Position numbers and translations under genes: made by a program. Of a stretch of DNA of 64,000 bases, positions 1-10,700 are shown in pieces (the first letter of the stretch is position 1; each line of letters starts with the position of its first letter). Under the pieces are notes generated by a model, which did not search any database, had not been told where the DNA came from, and saw nothing but the letters and a program-made list of their open reading frames with translations. This DNA comes from Takakia lepidozioides. Lineage: Eukaryota > Streptophyta > Takakiopsida > Takakiales > Takakiaceae. The DNA lies in NCBI GenBank assembly GCA_030704615.1, contig CM060734.1, positions 20,336,001 to 20,400,000 on the forward strand, in the 5' to 3' direction.

Positions 1-1
1 C

Positions 2-681
2 ATGCCAACAAAACCGGAGCGAGTACAAAAAGCAAGCGGGACTGTACAACCCTTGCCGATTCCAGAGGGGACTTGGGAAAGCGTCTCGATGGATTTCATG
101 ACTGCTATGCCGCTGTCAAAAGGATTCGATGCAATCATGGTGGTGGGGGATAGGTTCAGTAAAATGGGTCATTTCATCCTCACCAAGGAGACGGCAACGG
201 CGCAGGAGACAGGGCGACTTTACTTCGCCCACGTCTTAAAGCATCATGAAGTCCCGAAGGATATTGTCTCGGACCGGGATCCAAAGTTTACGAGTAAATT
301 TTGGAGGGCACTTTGGAAGAAGATGGGGACGAGGCTGAAGATGAGCACCGCCCCGACCTACGACTGCCGGCAAACAGCAAGGTGCACCCAGTATTCCATG
401 TCTCCCTTTTGAAGCCTTACTTCAAAGATGAAGCGCGTCCGAATCGGCATCAAGTGTTGCGTCCGCCACCTATGCTGTTGGATCATGAAAATGAACCTGA
501 GTACGAGGTGGAGGCAATACTTAAGTCGAGGAGGTTCAAGAACCGAGAAATGGAGTATCTCGTCAAACGGAAGGGCTATCATCATGTGGAGGCATCTTGG
601 GTGCGTGCCTCAGAAATGAGAAACGCATCCGAGGCGGTTGCAGCTTTCGAAGGGCGACCTCAAAAGCGGAAGAAACGTTGA
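2..681 (+). pseudogene. Chromovirus (Ty3/gypsy) pol 3' end: integrase core fused to chromodomain, internally deleted
   Basis: The first part (2 to about 355) reads as a retroviral-type integrase core: the first catalytic Asp lies in the SMDFMTAMPL stretch and the second in VSDRDPKF. The third catalytic residue (Glu) is missing because the reading frame jumps near 355-370 straight to the C-terminal part, which begins around VHPVFHVSLLKPY, typical of the region after the gypsy integrase core. The last ~60 codons form a chromodomain (EYEVEAILKSRR, EYLVKRKGY, EASWV), which in chromoviruses steers integration to marked chromatin. The stop is TGA at 679-681. The 5' part of the element lies outside the window. 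The family assignment is secure; this copy cannot be functional. Confidence 0.88.
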
Positions 682-702
682 TGGGGACATCAACCTTGGA
701 GC

Positions 703-715
703 GTGGGGGAGGAAA
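703..715 (+). other. Polypurine tract of the chromovirus
   Basis: A purine run (TGGGGGAGGAAA) sits 22 bases after the pol stop codon and directly before a TG dinucleotide, the position expected for the plus-strand primer next to a 3' LTR. Confidence 0.6.
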
Positions 716-2411
716 TGCATGCTTAGCCTGGCTTAGCTAGCTTAGGAATCCGATTACAAAAACTTGTATTGTACAAAAATTTGTTATAAAGGAAATGGGT
801 TCCAAATGTTGTGCGTCCTATTTTGTTTGGAATGGTGATGCATGGTATGGTTGGCTAGTGTGTAGAATGCATGCTAGCTTATAAAAGTGGGAGAGGTAAA
901 TTGGGTCAATCGTGTGTTTGCGTAGTGCCGAAATCGGGTGACCCCCATCCAAGGGGCAAAGAAACTTGCGACTTCTTTGGGAGTTCACGTGCTAGTGCGC
1001 ACCTGGCGCGTGCGCGTACTATAACTGCGCTACCGAGGGGGTTGCCTTGTAGTGCGGGCTAACGCGGAAGCTACGTGCTTCCGTTCACGTACTATAATCG
1101 TTTAGCCTCGGGACGAAGTCGTAGTGCGGCTTCGGCGTGTTCCCGTACCTCAGGCCAGCATTCCAAGGTGGACCCAATTGTAGTGATTGGGGCGCACGGT
1201 TGGTTCAAGGTTAACCCTTGCTCAAGGTGATGCCAAAAGCGGCATCATGAGCGATCGCAAGCAATGTTGTTGCAGTAAGGCGATTCGATCCTCGGGGGGG
1301 ATCATTCCTTGGCCTTGAAGTAGGCCAAGAAGAGTGCACTGGGAGGAGCTGGAGAGGCTCCACCCTTGGCCGGGACTTGGAGGAAGTCGGCCGAACTAGC
1401 TAGTGGAGAGTAGAGTCAAGTGTGGGGTTTGGTTCTTTGCCATGGGACGCCATGGTACGGAAACAAACTCCTTGATGTGGGACGCCACAACTTGGATGTT
1501 CGTTTCTACAAAATGGACAAGTCGATGAGGACATCGACTCCCTGTTGGTAGGGGTGTGTGTCGCGGCCCTTTGCCTTGAGGGCAGGGGGTCGGGACACAT
1601 GAGGGGCTGCCCCTATGGTGGGGGCAGCGGCAGCGATAGGTATGGGGGGGGCTGAAGCACCCTTGAGTGCCCAAGGCACTCAAGGAGGCGGAGGCGCTCA
1701 CTAGGTGGAGCCCCGCACACCGGGTTGCGGTGGGGGGTGGCTCCACAAGGGGTGGTGGTAGCTTAGCGGGACTTAGTGGGGTGGCATAGGACTCACCATG
1801 GGGGCGGAGACCTCGTGGTGGGAGTCGTGGGGAGTCTTGGGACTCATCACGGTCCAGAGGGGCCGTGGTGAGTGGGCCAAGACTCACCGCGACTCATCAC
1901 CGGGAGTCGAGGGTTTTCGTGGTGGTTCGCCATAAAATGGCATGGCTGGTTGTGAAACCCCCGCGGACAGCTACAGAAGTATATATAAGGGGGAGTAGTG
2001 ACCCCGAGAACGGTGCAAGCCCGTTGGTGACCAAAAACTAGTGAGTAAGCGAGCGAGCCGGAAAGCGACCAAAGAGTGGGGAGCTGTTCCGGACTGCCAT
2101 CTACCAAAGGAAATTCTCCTAGGCCCAAATAGGTGGAGGGTTTAGTGGGAAGCGAAGGGGGGACCGTTATGTCCCGGTGAGCAGCCGAAGCTCCAAGTTG
2201 GCCCGGGCGGCCAGGTTGGGAGTCAGGCGCGCACATCGGAGCGAGTAACTATGACTTGAAGGGGAGCTTACCGAAGTGAGGTGCGCGACACAATTGCAAA
2301 TGTTGGGGACTTGGTCATTTTCATGTAGGAAATGGTTCTCATTTCTTTTATACAAAATCGATCTGCTTTATAATATGTTCTTGAAAACTTTATATGTTAG
2401 TTCTTGTTGAT
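716..2411 (+). mobile_element. 3' LTR of the chromovirus, interrupted at its end by the giant hAT element
   Basis: No coding region is supported here. The stretch follows the polypurine tract, starts with TGCATGC, carries a TATA box at 1980-1988 and has the GC-rich mosaic expected of a long LTR. It runs unbroken up to the target-site duplication of the hAT element at 2404-2411. Beyond the hAT element the sequence resumes as agCA at 36343-36346, which could be the LTR's terminal CA, making the LTR roughly 1.7 kb. The 5' LTR is outside the window, so the end cannot be proven. Confidence 0.55.
1980..1988 (+). promoter_or_regulatory. TATA box in the chromovirus LTR
   Basis: TATATATAA followed by a G-rich stretch within the LTR is the likely core promoter marking the U3/R boundary shortly downstream. 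Confidence 0.5.
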
Positions 2412-2422
2412 CCTAGTTATCA
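2404..2422. repeat. Left target-site duplication (2404-2411) and terminal inverted repeat (2412-2422) of the giant hAT
   Basis: TTGTTGAT followed without a gap by CCTAGTTATCA. The same 8-mer and an inverted near-copy of the 11-mer occur at 36324-36342. Confidence 0.85.
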
Positions 2423-2427
2423 TTCCT

Positions 2428-2512
2428 GACGTGCCGTGGCGCTGACACGTCGGCCGTCACGTCCGACGTGCGTTACGTCACGTCGAATCCGGACGTTTAC
2501 CCACGTAATGTT
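2428..2512. repeat. ACGT-rich left subterminal region of the hAT
   Basis: About eight ACGT cores, several as TGACGTG, GACACGTC or TCACGTC, are packed into 85 bases directly inside the left terminus. A matching cluster lies inside the right terminus. Such short repeated motifs are plausible transposase-binding sites; that role is inferred. Confidence 0.6.
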
Positions 2513-2625
2513 TTTTTTTCATTTGACTTTTACGATTTACTTCTACTCTTTGTAATGACATGGCAACCACGGTGTAAAACAGACGTGGCCAATTATTAAT
2601 ATTTATTAATTATTTTTAAAAAATG

Positions 2626-3180
2626 AGTCCGCCTATATTGGCGGTCGCATATAATTTATTATTTTTAATAAAAGCGACCGCCCATATTGGCGGTCGATTG
2701 TAATTTACTATTTTATTAAATTAAGTGACTGCCAGTATTGGCGGTCGCCGGTAATTTTTATTTTTAAATGAAGCGACCGCCCATATTGGCGGTCGTCCAT
2801 AAATTTTTTTTAATAAAATGAAACGACCGTCGAAATTGGCGGTCGCCCGTAATTTATTTATTTATAAATGAAGCGACCGCCCAAATTGGTGGTCGTCCGT
2901 AATTTATTTATTTATAAATGAAGCGACCGCCCCTATTGGCGGTCGCCCGTAATTTATTTATTTATAAATGAAGCGACCGCCCAAATTGGTGGTCGTCCGT
3001 AATTTATTTATTTTTAAATGAAGCGACCGCCCATATTTGCGGTCACCCGTAATTTATTTATTTTTAAATGAAGCGACTGCCCATATTGGCGGTCGCCCGT
3101 AATTTATTTATTTTTAAATGAAGCGACCGCCCATATTGGTGGTCGCTTGTATTTTATTACATTTTAAAATAAGCGGTCGC
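2626..3180. repeat. Left GCGACCGCC palindrome array
   Basis: About nine units of roughly 60 bp. Each has a near-perfect palindrome (GCGACCGCCCAT then TTGGCGGTCGC) followed by an AT-rich spacer of the type GTAATTTATTTATTT. The same palindrome core fills arrays at 28164-30876 and 34574-36141, which ties these regions to the same hAT element. Confidence 0.85.
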
Positions 3181-3320
3181 GTGTTTTTTTTTTCCTTAGA
3201 AATCCGGGGACCCGCCGTGTGGCGTTTTGTTTTTTATTTTTAATCATGAAGCGGTGCCTCGGCCAGCCACGTGGCGAGGTGCCTCGGGTCAGGAAAAACG
3301 AAACAAATGGGATGGGGGGA

Positions 3321-3390
3321 GGTGGTTTTGAACCCTTGACCTCTCCCATGTGGGTACGCATGGCAAGGTGCGACTGGCCAGTTGCGCCGC
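3321..3390 (-). repeat. tRNA-like (SINE-like) segment
   Basis: On the minus strand an A-box-like TGGCCAGTCGC is followed about 45 bases later by GGGTTCAAAACC, which resembles a pol III B box. No full cloverleaf or acceptor stem was found, so this is a tRNA-derived fragment at best. It lies in the region upstream of the kinase gene. Confidence 0.35.
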
Positions 3391-3488
3391 GCTGACACGT
3401 GGCGAGGCGCCACTAGCTTGTCGCGCATTTTCAAGCATAATGCCATTAATTATTATTTTTTTGGGGGGGGGTGTGTGTGGGAGGCGCC

Positions 3489-3497
3489 TATATAAAT
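3489..3497 (+). promoter_or_regulatory. TATA box upstream of the kinase-like gene
   Basis: TATATAAAT lies about 45 bases before the first codons of the kinase reading frame, in the correct orientation. Confidence 0.45.
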
Positions 3498-3540
3498 CAA
3501 TCCCCCTTCTTTTTCTGATTACTTTTGCCCCTCTTGTGGT

Positions 3541-4927
3541 GTGGTTCCTTGGCCTCCTGTAGTCTTTTCGGACTTCGTTGCTGCCTTGGATAGGGTGAAA
3601 GAAGTGGTAGCGGATTATTTCAAGGGTAGGGACATGATGAGGCTGGAGAGTACTTATGTTAGGCATAGATGGGAGGGGTTTCAGATTTTCCAGCAAAATA
3701 TGGAGAGGAAAATGACAAACGCTTTGGCGGGGGCTAAGTGGATGGCGGACAGGGATAAGCCAAAGTTCAATCGGTGGATCCCAAACAGGGCGAAAGACGC
3801 CACGTGGAATTTGAGGCAGCTAATGAAGACATGGAAGGGTAGAACAACCGAGGGTCGAGTGTCCTCCGCCGAAGCCGAGTTAATGCGGCGTGTTGAGTAT
3901 TGGGCTTGCTCGGCAAGTCAGAATTCACATCGCCGGACTAGGGTTGTCCCTTGGAAGGCGGGATCATCGGGAGGGGGAGGCACAACTGGTCTTTATTACC
4001 TGAACTCTAATGCGAAGGTGGTAGAGATTGGCCCTTACAAAGAATGAGGGTATGCTAAGGTCCGTCACTGTAGGATTGTTAGCGATTCTAGAATACCGGA
4101 GCGTTGGGAGCTAGTGGGAAAAAAACCCAAGTCCAAAAATCCAGAAAAGACGTTGAGACAACATAACGACGAGTGTTTGGCAGTGAAGTTCCAGCATCCG
4201 GGTGTTATATCGTATTTTGCTGTGAATGCACGTGAGGTAGAGGGTTACACTCGCTGGTGGAATGGGGGGGCAATACGCGACATGATGAACCTTGACAAAA
4301 AATGAGACAACGATTCGGACAACAGGGTGATTTTGGAGCAAAGGGGAACGGAAGCAAAGTTCCAGGAATGCGATCGCTTACTTCGTTTCCGGAAAGTACG
4401 CAGTAAACTTGCATGGGCACTAGTGTGCATCATGGATGTTGTCCACAAGAACGGTGTCCTGCACAACGACTTGTCCCCCGACAACATCTTGTTGCATTTT
4501 CCAGATGACACCGATGATATCAAGATTGGGGTGTGTGATTTAGCCACCCCATTGGGCATACGCAAAGCCGCGCCGTACCAGTTTGAAAACCAAGACAAAC
4601 TGGACCAAGAACTCGCGAAAAGATGGTGGGTGGAAAAAGATATTGCATTGGTTTTCAATGCGAATGCCACGCCCCCCCCCCCCCCCCCAGGACATGACGT
4701 CGGAGGCCTTTGCCGTTGGGAAGATAGCGGTACGAATAAATGGCGGCATTCATTATGATCAAAGTATGTTCAAGGACCAATTTACGGGAGGTTGTTGGCA
4801 TTCAATGCTACAAAGATTGTACGACAACAACAAGAATGAGAGAGTCACATTAGCCCATGTAGTACTTCGGTTCATGGGCAAACCATTCAATTGCCCTGAG
4901 CCGAAAGACGTATATAGGACGGAGTAG
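3541..4927 (+). pseudogene. Protein-kinase-like gene carried by the hAT element
   Basis: A reading frame of about 460 codons with a helical N-terminal region (~170 residues) and a kinase domain. Kinase landmarks, in order: a Gly-rich-loop-like stretch near 4030-4060; a VVHKNGVLHNDLSPDN catalytic loop at about 4435-4490, with HND in place of HRD and the conserved Asn; a degenerate DFG equivalent (CDLA) near 4535; and a C-lobe ending in RFMGKPFNCPEP. The frame is interrupted by TGA at 4045-4047 and 4303-4305 and shifts at a 16-base C run (4673-4688). The stop is TAG at 4925-4927. The first ATG is uncertain: cctcctgtag just before 3561 could be a splice acceptor. A plant-type Ser/Thr kinase is likely; its role in the element is unknown. 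Confidence 0.7.
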
Positions 4928-5008
4928 ACCATAGTCTCGTAGATATGACATTTCTAGCGGTACAATGGTTCTTTTATGAAGACATAACTCAATTTTGATC
5001 GTGTATGT

Positions 5009-5018
5009 AATAAATAAA
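5009..5018 (+). terminator. Possible polyadenylation signal of the kinase-like gene
   Basis: Two overlapping AATAAA motifs lie about 80 bases after the kinase stop codon. Confidence 0.35.
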
Positions 5019-5151
5019 GTCCCATTGTAAATACTACATTGCATATGCTCGACCCTGGCACCTGTCATCGCAACATAAATGGTTTGTGTACTGGCTCACT
5101 GTTTATATTTGTAATGTTCCAAGATTTCGGATAGGATTATGAGAAAACGAT

Positions 5152-5405
5152 GTATTAGTTCCGTAGGAGTTATACAACAAACATCTCCTCTCATTCAACT
5201 GTGCGACACTACCATGAGAGGCATGGATCGGAAAGTAATAGGTGCACATGCGACCTCCGAACGTTTGATACTAGGTCTCTACTTAAACGTGCGGAGGTCG
5301 CATATACACCTATTACTTTTTTATCCATGCCACTCATGGTAGTATCGCACAGTTGAATGAGATATGGAACGTTTGTTGTCCAACTCCTATGGATCCAATA
5401 TATCA
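5152..5405. repeat. Long hairpin 1 (inverted repeat, arms about 115 nt)
   Basis: The left arm (5152-5264) and the right arm (about 5284-5405) are closely matching reverse complements around a loop of about 19 nt. Shared blocks include TCATTCAACTGTGCGA, AAGTAATAGGTG and ATGCGACCTCCG. The transcript would fold into a MIRNA-like or hpRNA-like foldback. Both arms also keep an open frame, suggesting they began as an inverted duplication of a gene fragment. Confidence 0.75.
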
Positions 5406-5594
5406 TTTTCTTAGTACCCTGTCAGAAACATTGAAACATTCGCAGTTACAAACAGTGCCACAATACATGGCCGGTTTTGTTGAAATGACATTTGTGAGGT
5501 TCGAGCGTATGCAATTTATTATTTACAACGAAATTTTATTTACTCGGGGGACCGATATTGCTGTTGGAGCGCAACTGATGGTGCGAGTTCTCTA

Positions 5595-6000
5595 TTGATT
5601 GGAGCTGTCACAACCAATGTTAACAATCATATTTATGGTAAGGTGTTTCATACTATTGTTGTTCCTCTAGCTGAATTCTGTAGTACTCTTTTTGCTATTC
5701 CCATGTCAACGTCCTCTAAGACTGTCATGTTCAAACGGACGTATCAGCCACCCCGACCAGCTTGCAGGCTGCAGCCATGGCCCACCATAAATTGAATGAA
5801 TTAGAGATTTTGTGCGAAATTCTTGGTTTCATGTCCGTGGTGGCTGATACGGAATTCGGAATATGGCAGTCGCAGTGGACCTGATGTTGTTGGCATAGGA
5901 GTAGCAAAAGGATTCCCAAATAATTCTGCTACATGAACATCGGCAGTATGAAACACTTTGCAGTACATATGATTCTTTGATATTGTTTGCACGGATTATT
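5595..6000. repeat. Long hairpin 2 (older inverted repeat)
   Basis: About 5605-5755 pairs with about 5845-6000. Shared blocks include AAGTGTTTCATACT (AGGTGTTTCATACT in the left arm) and CGTATCAGCCACC next to the loop. Divergence is clearly greater than in hairpin 1. Read as protein the two arms give related peptides (KVFHT, FAIPM/FATPM), again consistent with an inverted copy of a coding fragment. Confidence 0.6.
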
Positions 6001-6051
6001 TGTGTTTGTGCTTTCAAGTGGCGAACATTTCCGCCATGGTGCGGAAAACGT

Positions 6052-6147
6052 GCATTGGCCACATTAAACGGTTGATGTGATACCATTTCACAAATGTATC
6101 ACATCGCATTTGTGAAAATGTATCACATGAACCGTTCCAAATGGCCT
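6052..6147. repeat. Hairpin 3
   Basis: CATTTCACAAATG (6084-6096) faces CATTTGTGAAAATG (6107-6120), and the outer arms extend through AACGGTTGATGTGATA against TATCACATGAACCGTT. Confidence 0.6.
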
Positions 6148-6269
6148 ACGGGAGTCTTCGATGGGTACGAGATCAATGTGGCCTACGAGATCTGCTTCCA
6201 CCAACAAACATGTGATCATTTTAGAAGCGCTAGAACTTTGAAGCGACGATGGGCAAGGTTCTTCATCCA

Positions 6270-6380
6270 GATGTTCAACATGCTGAGGTCTTCTATAATA
6301 TCTCTTGCTTCGTAATGAGGTGCTTCTCCAACTCTTATTTTTCCAATGTTAATATCTTCCATCTGGAACGTATCCACACA
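6270..6380. repeat. Hairpin 4, left arm; partner arm at 19497-19605
   Basis: Blocks such as GTTAATAT, CTGGAAC and GGTGCTTCTCCA recur in reverse complement just beyond the 13-kb retrotransposon (19497-19605). The retrotransposon inserted into the loop of a pre-existing inverted repeat and separated its arms. Confidence 0.55.
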
Positions 6381-6391
6381 TGCGTATATAA

Positions 6392-6471
6392 CTTAAAAAA
6401 CCAAATGACCATCAAAACTGGAAGCTGGGGATGAGGCTTATAAAAATTGAGATGGTCATTTGTTTTTTAAG
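6392..6471. repeat. Hairpin 5
   Basis: CTTAAAAAACCAAATGACC (6392-6410) is the near-exact reverse complement of the stretch at 6453-6471, with a 40-base loop. It lies between the arm of hairpin 4 and the retrotransposon insertion site. Confidence 0.65.
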
Positions 6472-6483
6472 GATTTCTGCACA

Positions 6484-7602
6484 TGTCGCGCGGCTTTTAC
6501 TCACCCATCCCTTCGTTATCCGAGGCGGGAACTCCAAGATAGAAGAGTTGGAAATCTCTAAGCACTCAGCCCGCTCAGAACAATCAGTCATGACCTACAG
6601 CTAGTGTATCATGGGGGTATTTCCTATTTGTTTTCCTTCCCGCATTCATGTTAGCTAGTTATCTTACTGTTGGTATTTAAGTATCAGTTTGCTTCAGCAA
6701 TCTATCGGATTTCATCAACTCATCCATTCATTCCACAGCTTCACTCAGATCTCTCTACACAGTGTGTATGAAGTATGTATCAGATTAATATCTATCAAGT
6801 ATCAGGCTGAAGCCATGGTGTCTCTATTCTGCTCTACATTACAACTCTACTTCTTGCATTCAGCAAGTATCAACAGATCGTTCTCCTCCTACTCCGTGCT
6901 CTCCCTATTTCTCCTCAGAGATGCGTTCTCCGCTTCATTTCCAAGTCGTGATTTCCCCTCCCCGAAGTCCTTCCAGAAGTGATTCCCCAAGAAGTGATCA
7001 TTTTCCAGTCCTCGCACCTGGCTTTATCTTCCTACCCGTTGTTCTAACCGTTTCCCTCACTAACCGTCATCCGTGAACTAACATGTTCCATTCGCAGATG
7101 TTGTTCCCCACAGTCGTCCCATGTCCTGTTATCCGTTCCCTATGGTCGTGACAGCTGTGTCAAGTTGTGACTGGCTGTGTGAAACTGTGATGGGCTGTGA
7201 CTGGCTGTGCGACTGTATTGGGTTGTGCCAGGCTGTATCTAGCTGTGACTGGCTGTGCAACTGTGTCGGGCTGTGATTGGTTGTGCGAAGCTGTGACGGG
7301 TGTGTCGGACTGTGACGGACTGTGACGGGCTGTGTTGAACTATGATGGCTGTGTTGGCTGTGACGGGCTGTGTTGAACTGTGATGGACTGTGTTGGCTGT
7401 GACGGACTGTATTGAACTGTGATGGCTGTGTTGGCTGTGACGGTCTGTGTCGGGCTGTGATTGGCTGTGACGGGCTGTGTAACCCCACCCTAAAGTGTGC
7501 TGCTGTCACCCCTAAGGCTCCTGTTGGTCTCAGTCTGTGCAAAAATTAAGGGTACCCCACAGATCCCGTAAAAGTGCCCAAGTCCCAGACAGTCCTCTAA
7601 CA
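6484..7602 (-). repeat. 3' LTR of gypsy copy 1
   Basis: 1,119 bp, matching 18403-19494. On the element's strand it begins TGTTAGAGGA and ends GCGCGACA. It contains a CACAGCC-type minisatellite at about 7140-7485. ORFs across the minisatellite (for example 7129-7542 minus, His/Ser/Thr-rich) are products of the repeat, not genes. Confidence 0.9.
7140..7485. repeat. CACAGCC minisatellite in the LTR
   Basis: Degenerate tandem units of 8-15 bp (GGCTGTGACGGGCTGTG and variants). The same motif array occurs in the other LTRs (19080-19372, 60415-60575) and in the pol-3' ORF interval (11460-11697, 54480-54658). Confidence 0.85.
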
Positions 7603-7605
7603 TTA

Positions 7606-7619
7606 CCCCTTCCCCTCTC
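7606..7619 (-). other. Polypurine tract of gypsy copy 1
   Basis: On the minus strand GAGAGGGGAAGGGG lies three bases from the LTR end. The sister copy has GAGAGGGGGAGGGG at 60261-60274. Confidence 0.8.
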
Positions 7620-7793
7620 AAAAAGCCGTGTCCTCACGGTTTTCTGTTTGGGATTAGCAAACCTTTGTGAGCGAGCACCCTTCTAACGTTGAGAGTCTCG
7701 TGAAGGACTCTGTGTGCAAGCCCGAGGTCTGTCACAGGTTGACGGAGATGATTGAACACTACCTGGATATGTCAGTCCCTCTGGAGGCTGATA

Positions 7794-10700
7794 TCAAGGT
7801 AATCTTTCAGGCATAGGAGACCCCCGTCGCTTCTTCTCTGCCATCTGAATTGCATAGTCCTCTGCCATGTCAAAAGAGTCCGCTGAAGAAACAGTTGTAT
7901 CAGAATCCTCATCGCCTCTCAGGTGTTTTAACGGCCGAACTTTTTGTGGAATCCTCTGGGGCATACAATGTTGTCCCACCATGTTTGGAAGTTTAAACTG
8001 CAAAACTTGCTGTAAGCCCTGAATGGCAAAATTGGTGAAGACCCTGAGCTCCTTGTCTGTCCAGGTGAGTGGGGTACCAATGACTTGTGAATTGTGCAAG
8101 TATTTCCATGCCTCATGTCCCTTAAAGAAAATATCGTCAGGGCCGAATTTCTGTGTTGACAAATTGTTCCAGGCCGCATGAAACCATGAACGAATCTGAG
8201 AATCCTTTTGCATCATAACTTTTGCCTCATATAGGTACATATGAGGTGGCACTGAAGGTAAGACCCAATGATCCCCACTGGAATAACTCAGAAAGCGCGT
8301 TTGCATCTTCTGCTGCTCAATGTGATAACGTACCAGAAAACAAGCAGCGTAGTATAACCCGCAGCCCATGACAATACTTGCTACCTCTTTGGTCTTGGTA
8401 TAAATGAATCCATGTACAACTTGGAAGGCAATTAATTCCTTCAACATGGTACTTGCCTCATGCCAGTACTGCGCAAAGTGATGATCCTCAATTGGTCGAT
8501 TGTTCGGAAGAACTTTAGTCCTAGTTGCCACTGGCAGCCAAATGCGCATGATTTGATAGTAATGTGCCAACGACTGCGGAGGACTAAATTCCTTCCAAGC
8601 CAAATCAACACAATGGGAATTTGGTTGAAGGGCATAATCATAGCCCGACTGTACTCCTGTGCAGCAGGAGTTTTAGGTGGGTTAAAAGCAGCATTCCCCC
8701 ATACCTCAGGTTGTGGTGGTTGTGATGTAGCTGTAGTAACAACAGGGTCAACTACTGGCACAGTGACTTGTTGTGGTGTTGGTGGCACTGGCTCTTGTAC
8801 CATTGGCATCTCCTGCACCCCCTGCGAAGAAGACTGAAAAGCCAAAGTTCTGGCTTGTAAATAAGAAGCCATCAGCTGTTCCTCAGGTACAAAGACTCTT
8901 TTGTCGATATTTGAAGTGAGGTCCTCCACCTGAGTCTGCAGGCCGTCTACATCCTCCTGTAACTCCGCTATCCTACTATAGACATTGTCTATAGTAGTTG
9001 TGGCAATGTTCTGCACTTGCAGTCTGAGCTCATTCATCTCGCTTTGGGTGAGCTTTCGTGGTGCTTTGCCCTCCATCGGCCCTTGTGCTAACCAGACCTG
9101 CATAAGGTGGTTATCCACCAAGTTGCTTGTGGCACCCCTGAGAGTCTGCTCCTCTGTGAGCCTGTACACATCTATCTACTGCTATAAAGCCTCCATGCGC
9201 TTCGCACGAGGTTCAACCAAACTCGCATAGGCAGCAGCTAGATTATTGGCTTCTTTCCAAGCCTTGTTAGCCACAGAGAGTTCATTTCTATTTACCATGA
9301 GCGTTTGTTGCAACTCCAGGATGTACCTCTCTTGGTCAGCTTCAACCTACCTGTATTGCTTGAAAGTATTCTCATTGCGACAGATTGTATTCTTCATATC
9401 GACAATGAGTTTCGCTTGCTCGACATTCTCTGCCTCTGCCTTCGTACATCTTTCCGCTTGACTGTTAATTTCTATTGTAGCTTGGTCAAGCGTAGTTGTG
9501 AGTTGTGAGTGTAGCACATTGTATGGCCATCCTGTCATGCACTGTCTGCAACTCCGTATGTAGTGCATTCACTTCTTGCAACTTGCTTTCATGCTTCACC
9601 TGCATTTGGTATAGCTGTTGCTTATGTGCTTCGTGCAATTGGTCTTGCGCGAGGCCTGCCTCAATCAATTGTTCCTTGGCCAATTGCAAAGCAGCTTTTG
9701 TACTCTCTAAGTCTTGCTGTATCTTGAGAGTGACTTCCTCATCGACCTTGTTTGCACACTCAGTGGCAAGTCGAGCCTCAAACTCCTTCCTGAGTTCCTC
9801 CCTCAAAGCTGCCAATTGGGTAGTTGGAACATGGGATTTGACATAAGTGCCCAACAAATTAAGTGTCCTCCTTATAGAACTCATAAGCATGGCCTGTTGA
9901 GGGTCATCATGGTGAGCTTGCTGTTGTTCTCCCTGATCCTCAACAGTGTGATGTCTCACGAACCATTCAGGCCATTGCCCCACCAGATTTTCTTCCTGAA
10001 CCACTTCATCCGTCACAGGTGCTGCAGTGTCTTGACATTCTACCTGTGGTACCTCCGTCACAGGTGTGTATATTATATGCACAGCAGGGTTTCCCCTGGA
10101 CAACCGCTGTACCTTTGTAATCATTGTTTCCCTGACCAAACCAGAATTTTCATAGAGAAGGTCCCCCTTCTCAATTTCTGCCACCACCTGTTCTGTAGTG
10201 GGGATATCTAACCCTTCTTTCTCGTAATCTTTTCATCTCCTCTACCAGTGCGTTGTACATTATGTCCGCCCATGCTACCTCTTCTCCTCTCAGGGCTTTG
10301 AGTATTTCCTCTGTGAAGGATCTGCTCAAATACTGTTGGTTCTGTTTCATGGCAAACTGAACGTTCAATACCTGGCCTACCTCCCTTAGCCCTGGATAGA
10401 CGGCCTTGGTACAAGCATAACCCTGAGTTTTAAAGAAACTCCCTTCTTGGAATAAGTCCCCTATTTGTAGTCTTGCCATGTGCTCCTCCACATGCACCTG
10501 ACCTGATGGCAATTCAAACAATTGCTGTAGGTATAGGGGAGTAATTTCTAATTCAACTCCCTTCACCATTGTTGCTCCTGTCCTAGGCTCAAAGTTCTGC
10601 AAGAATTGTAACATATACTGCCTATGGTGCAATGTCCAATCTTTGCTTTGCAATCCTTCTAATCGCAGCTCCTTCAGTAACTGTACCGCCTGTGGAGTAG

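Noticed and set aside
1396-2355. Minus-strand ORFs in the chromovirus LTR
   Set aside because: They overlap the LTR promoter region, have no domain and look like chance frames in GC-rich DNA.
7129-7542. His/Ser/Thr-rich minus-strand ORF
   Set aside because: It is a translation of the CACAGCC minisatellite in the LTR.
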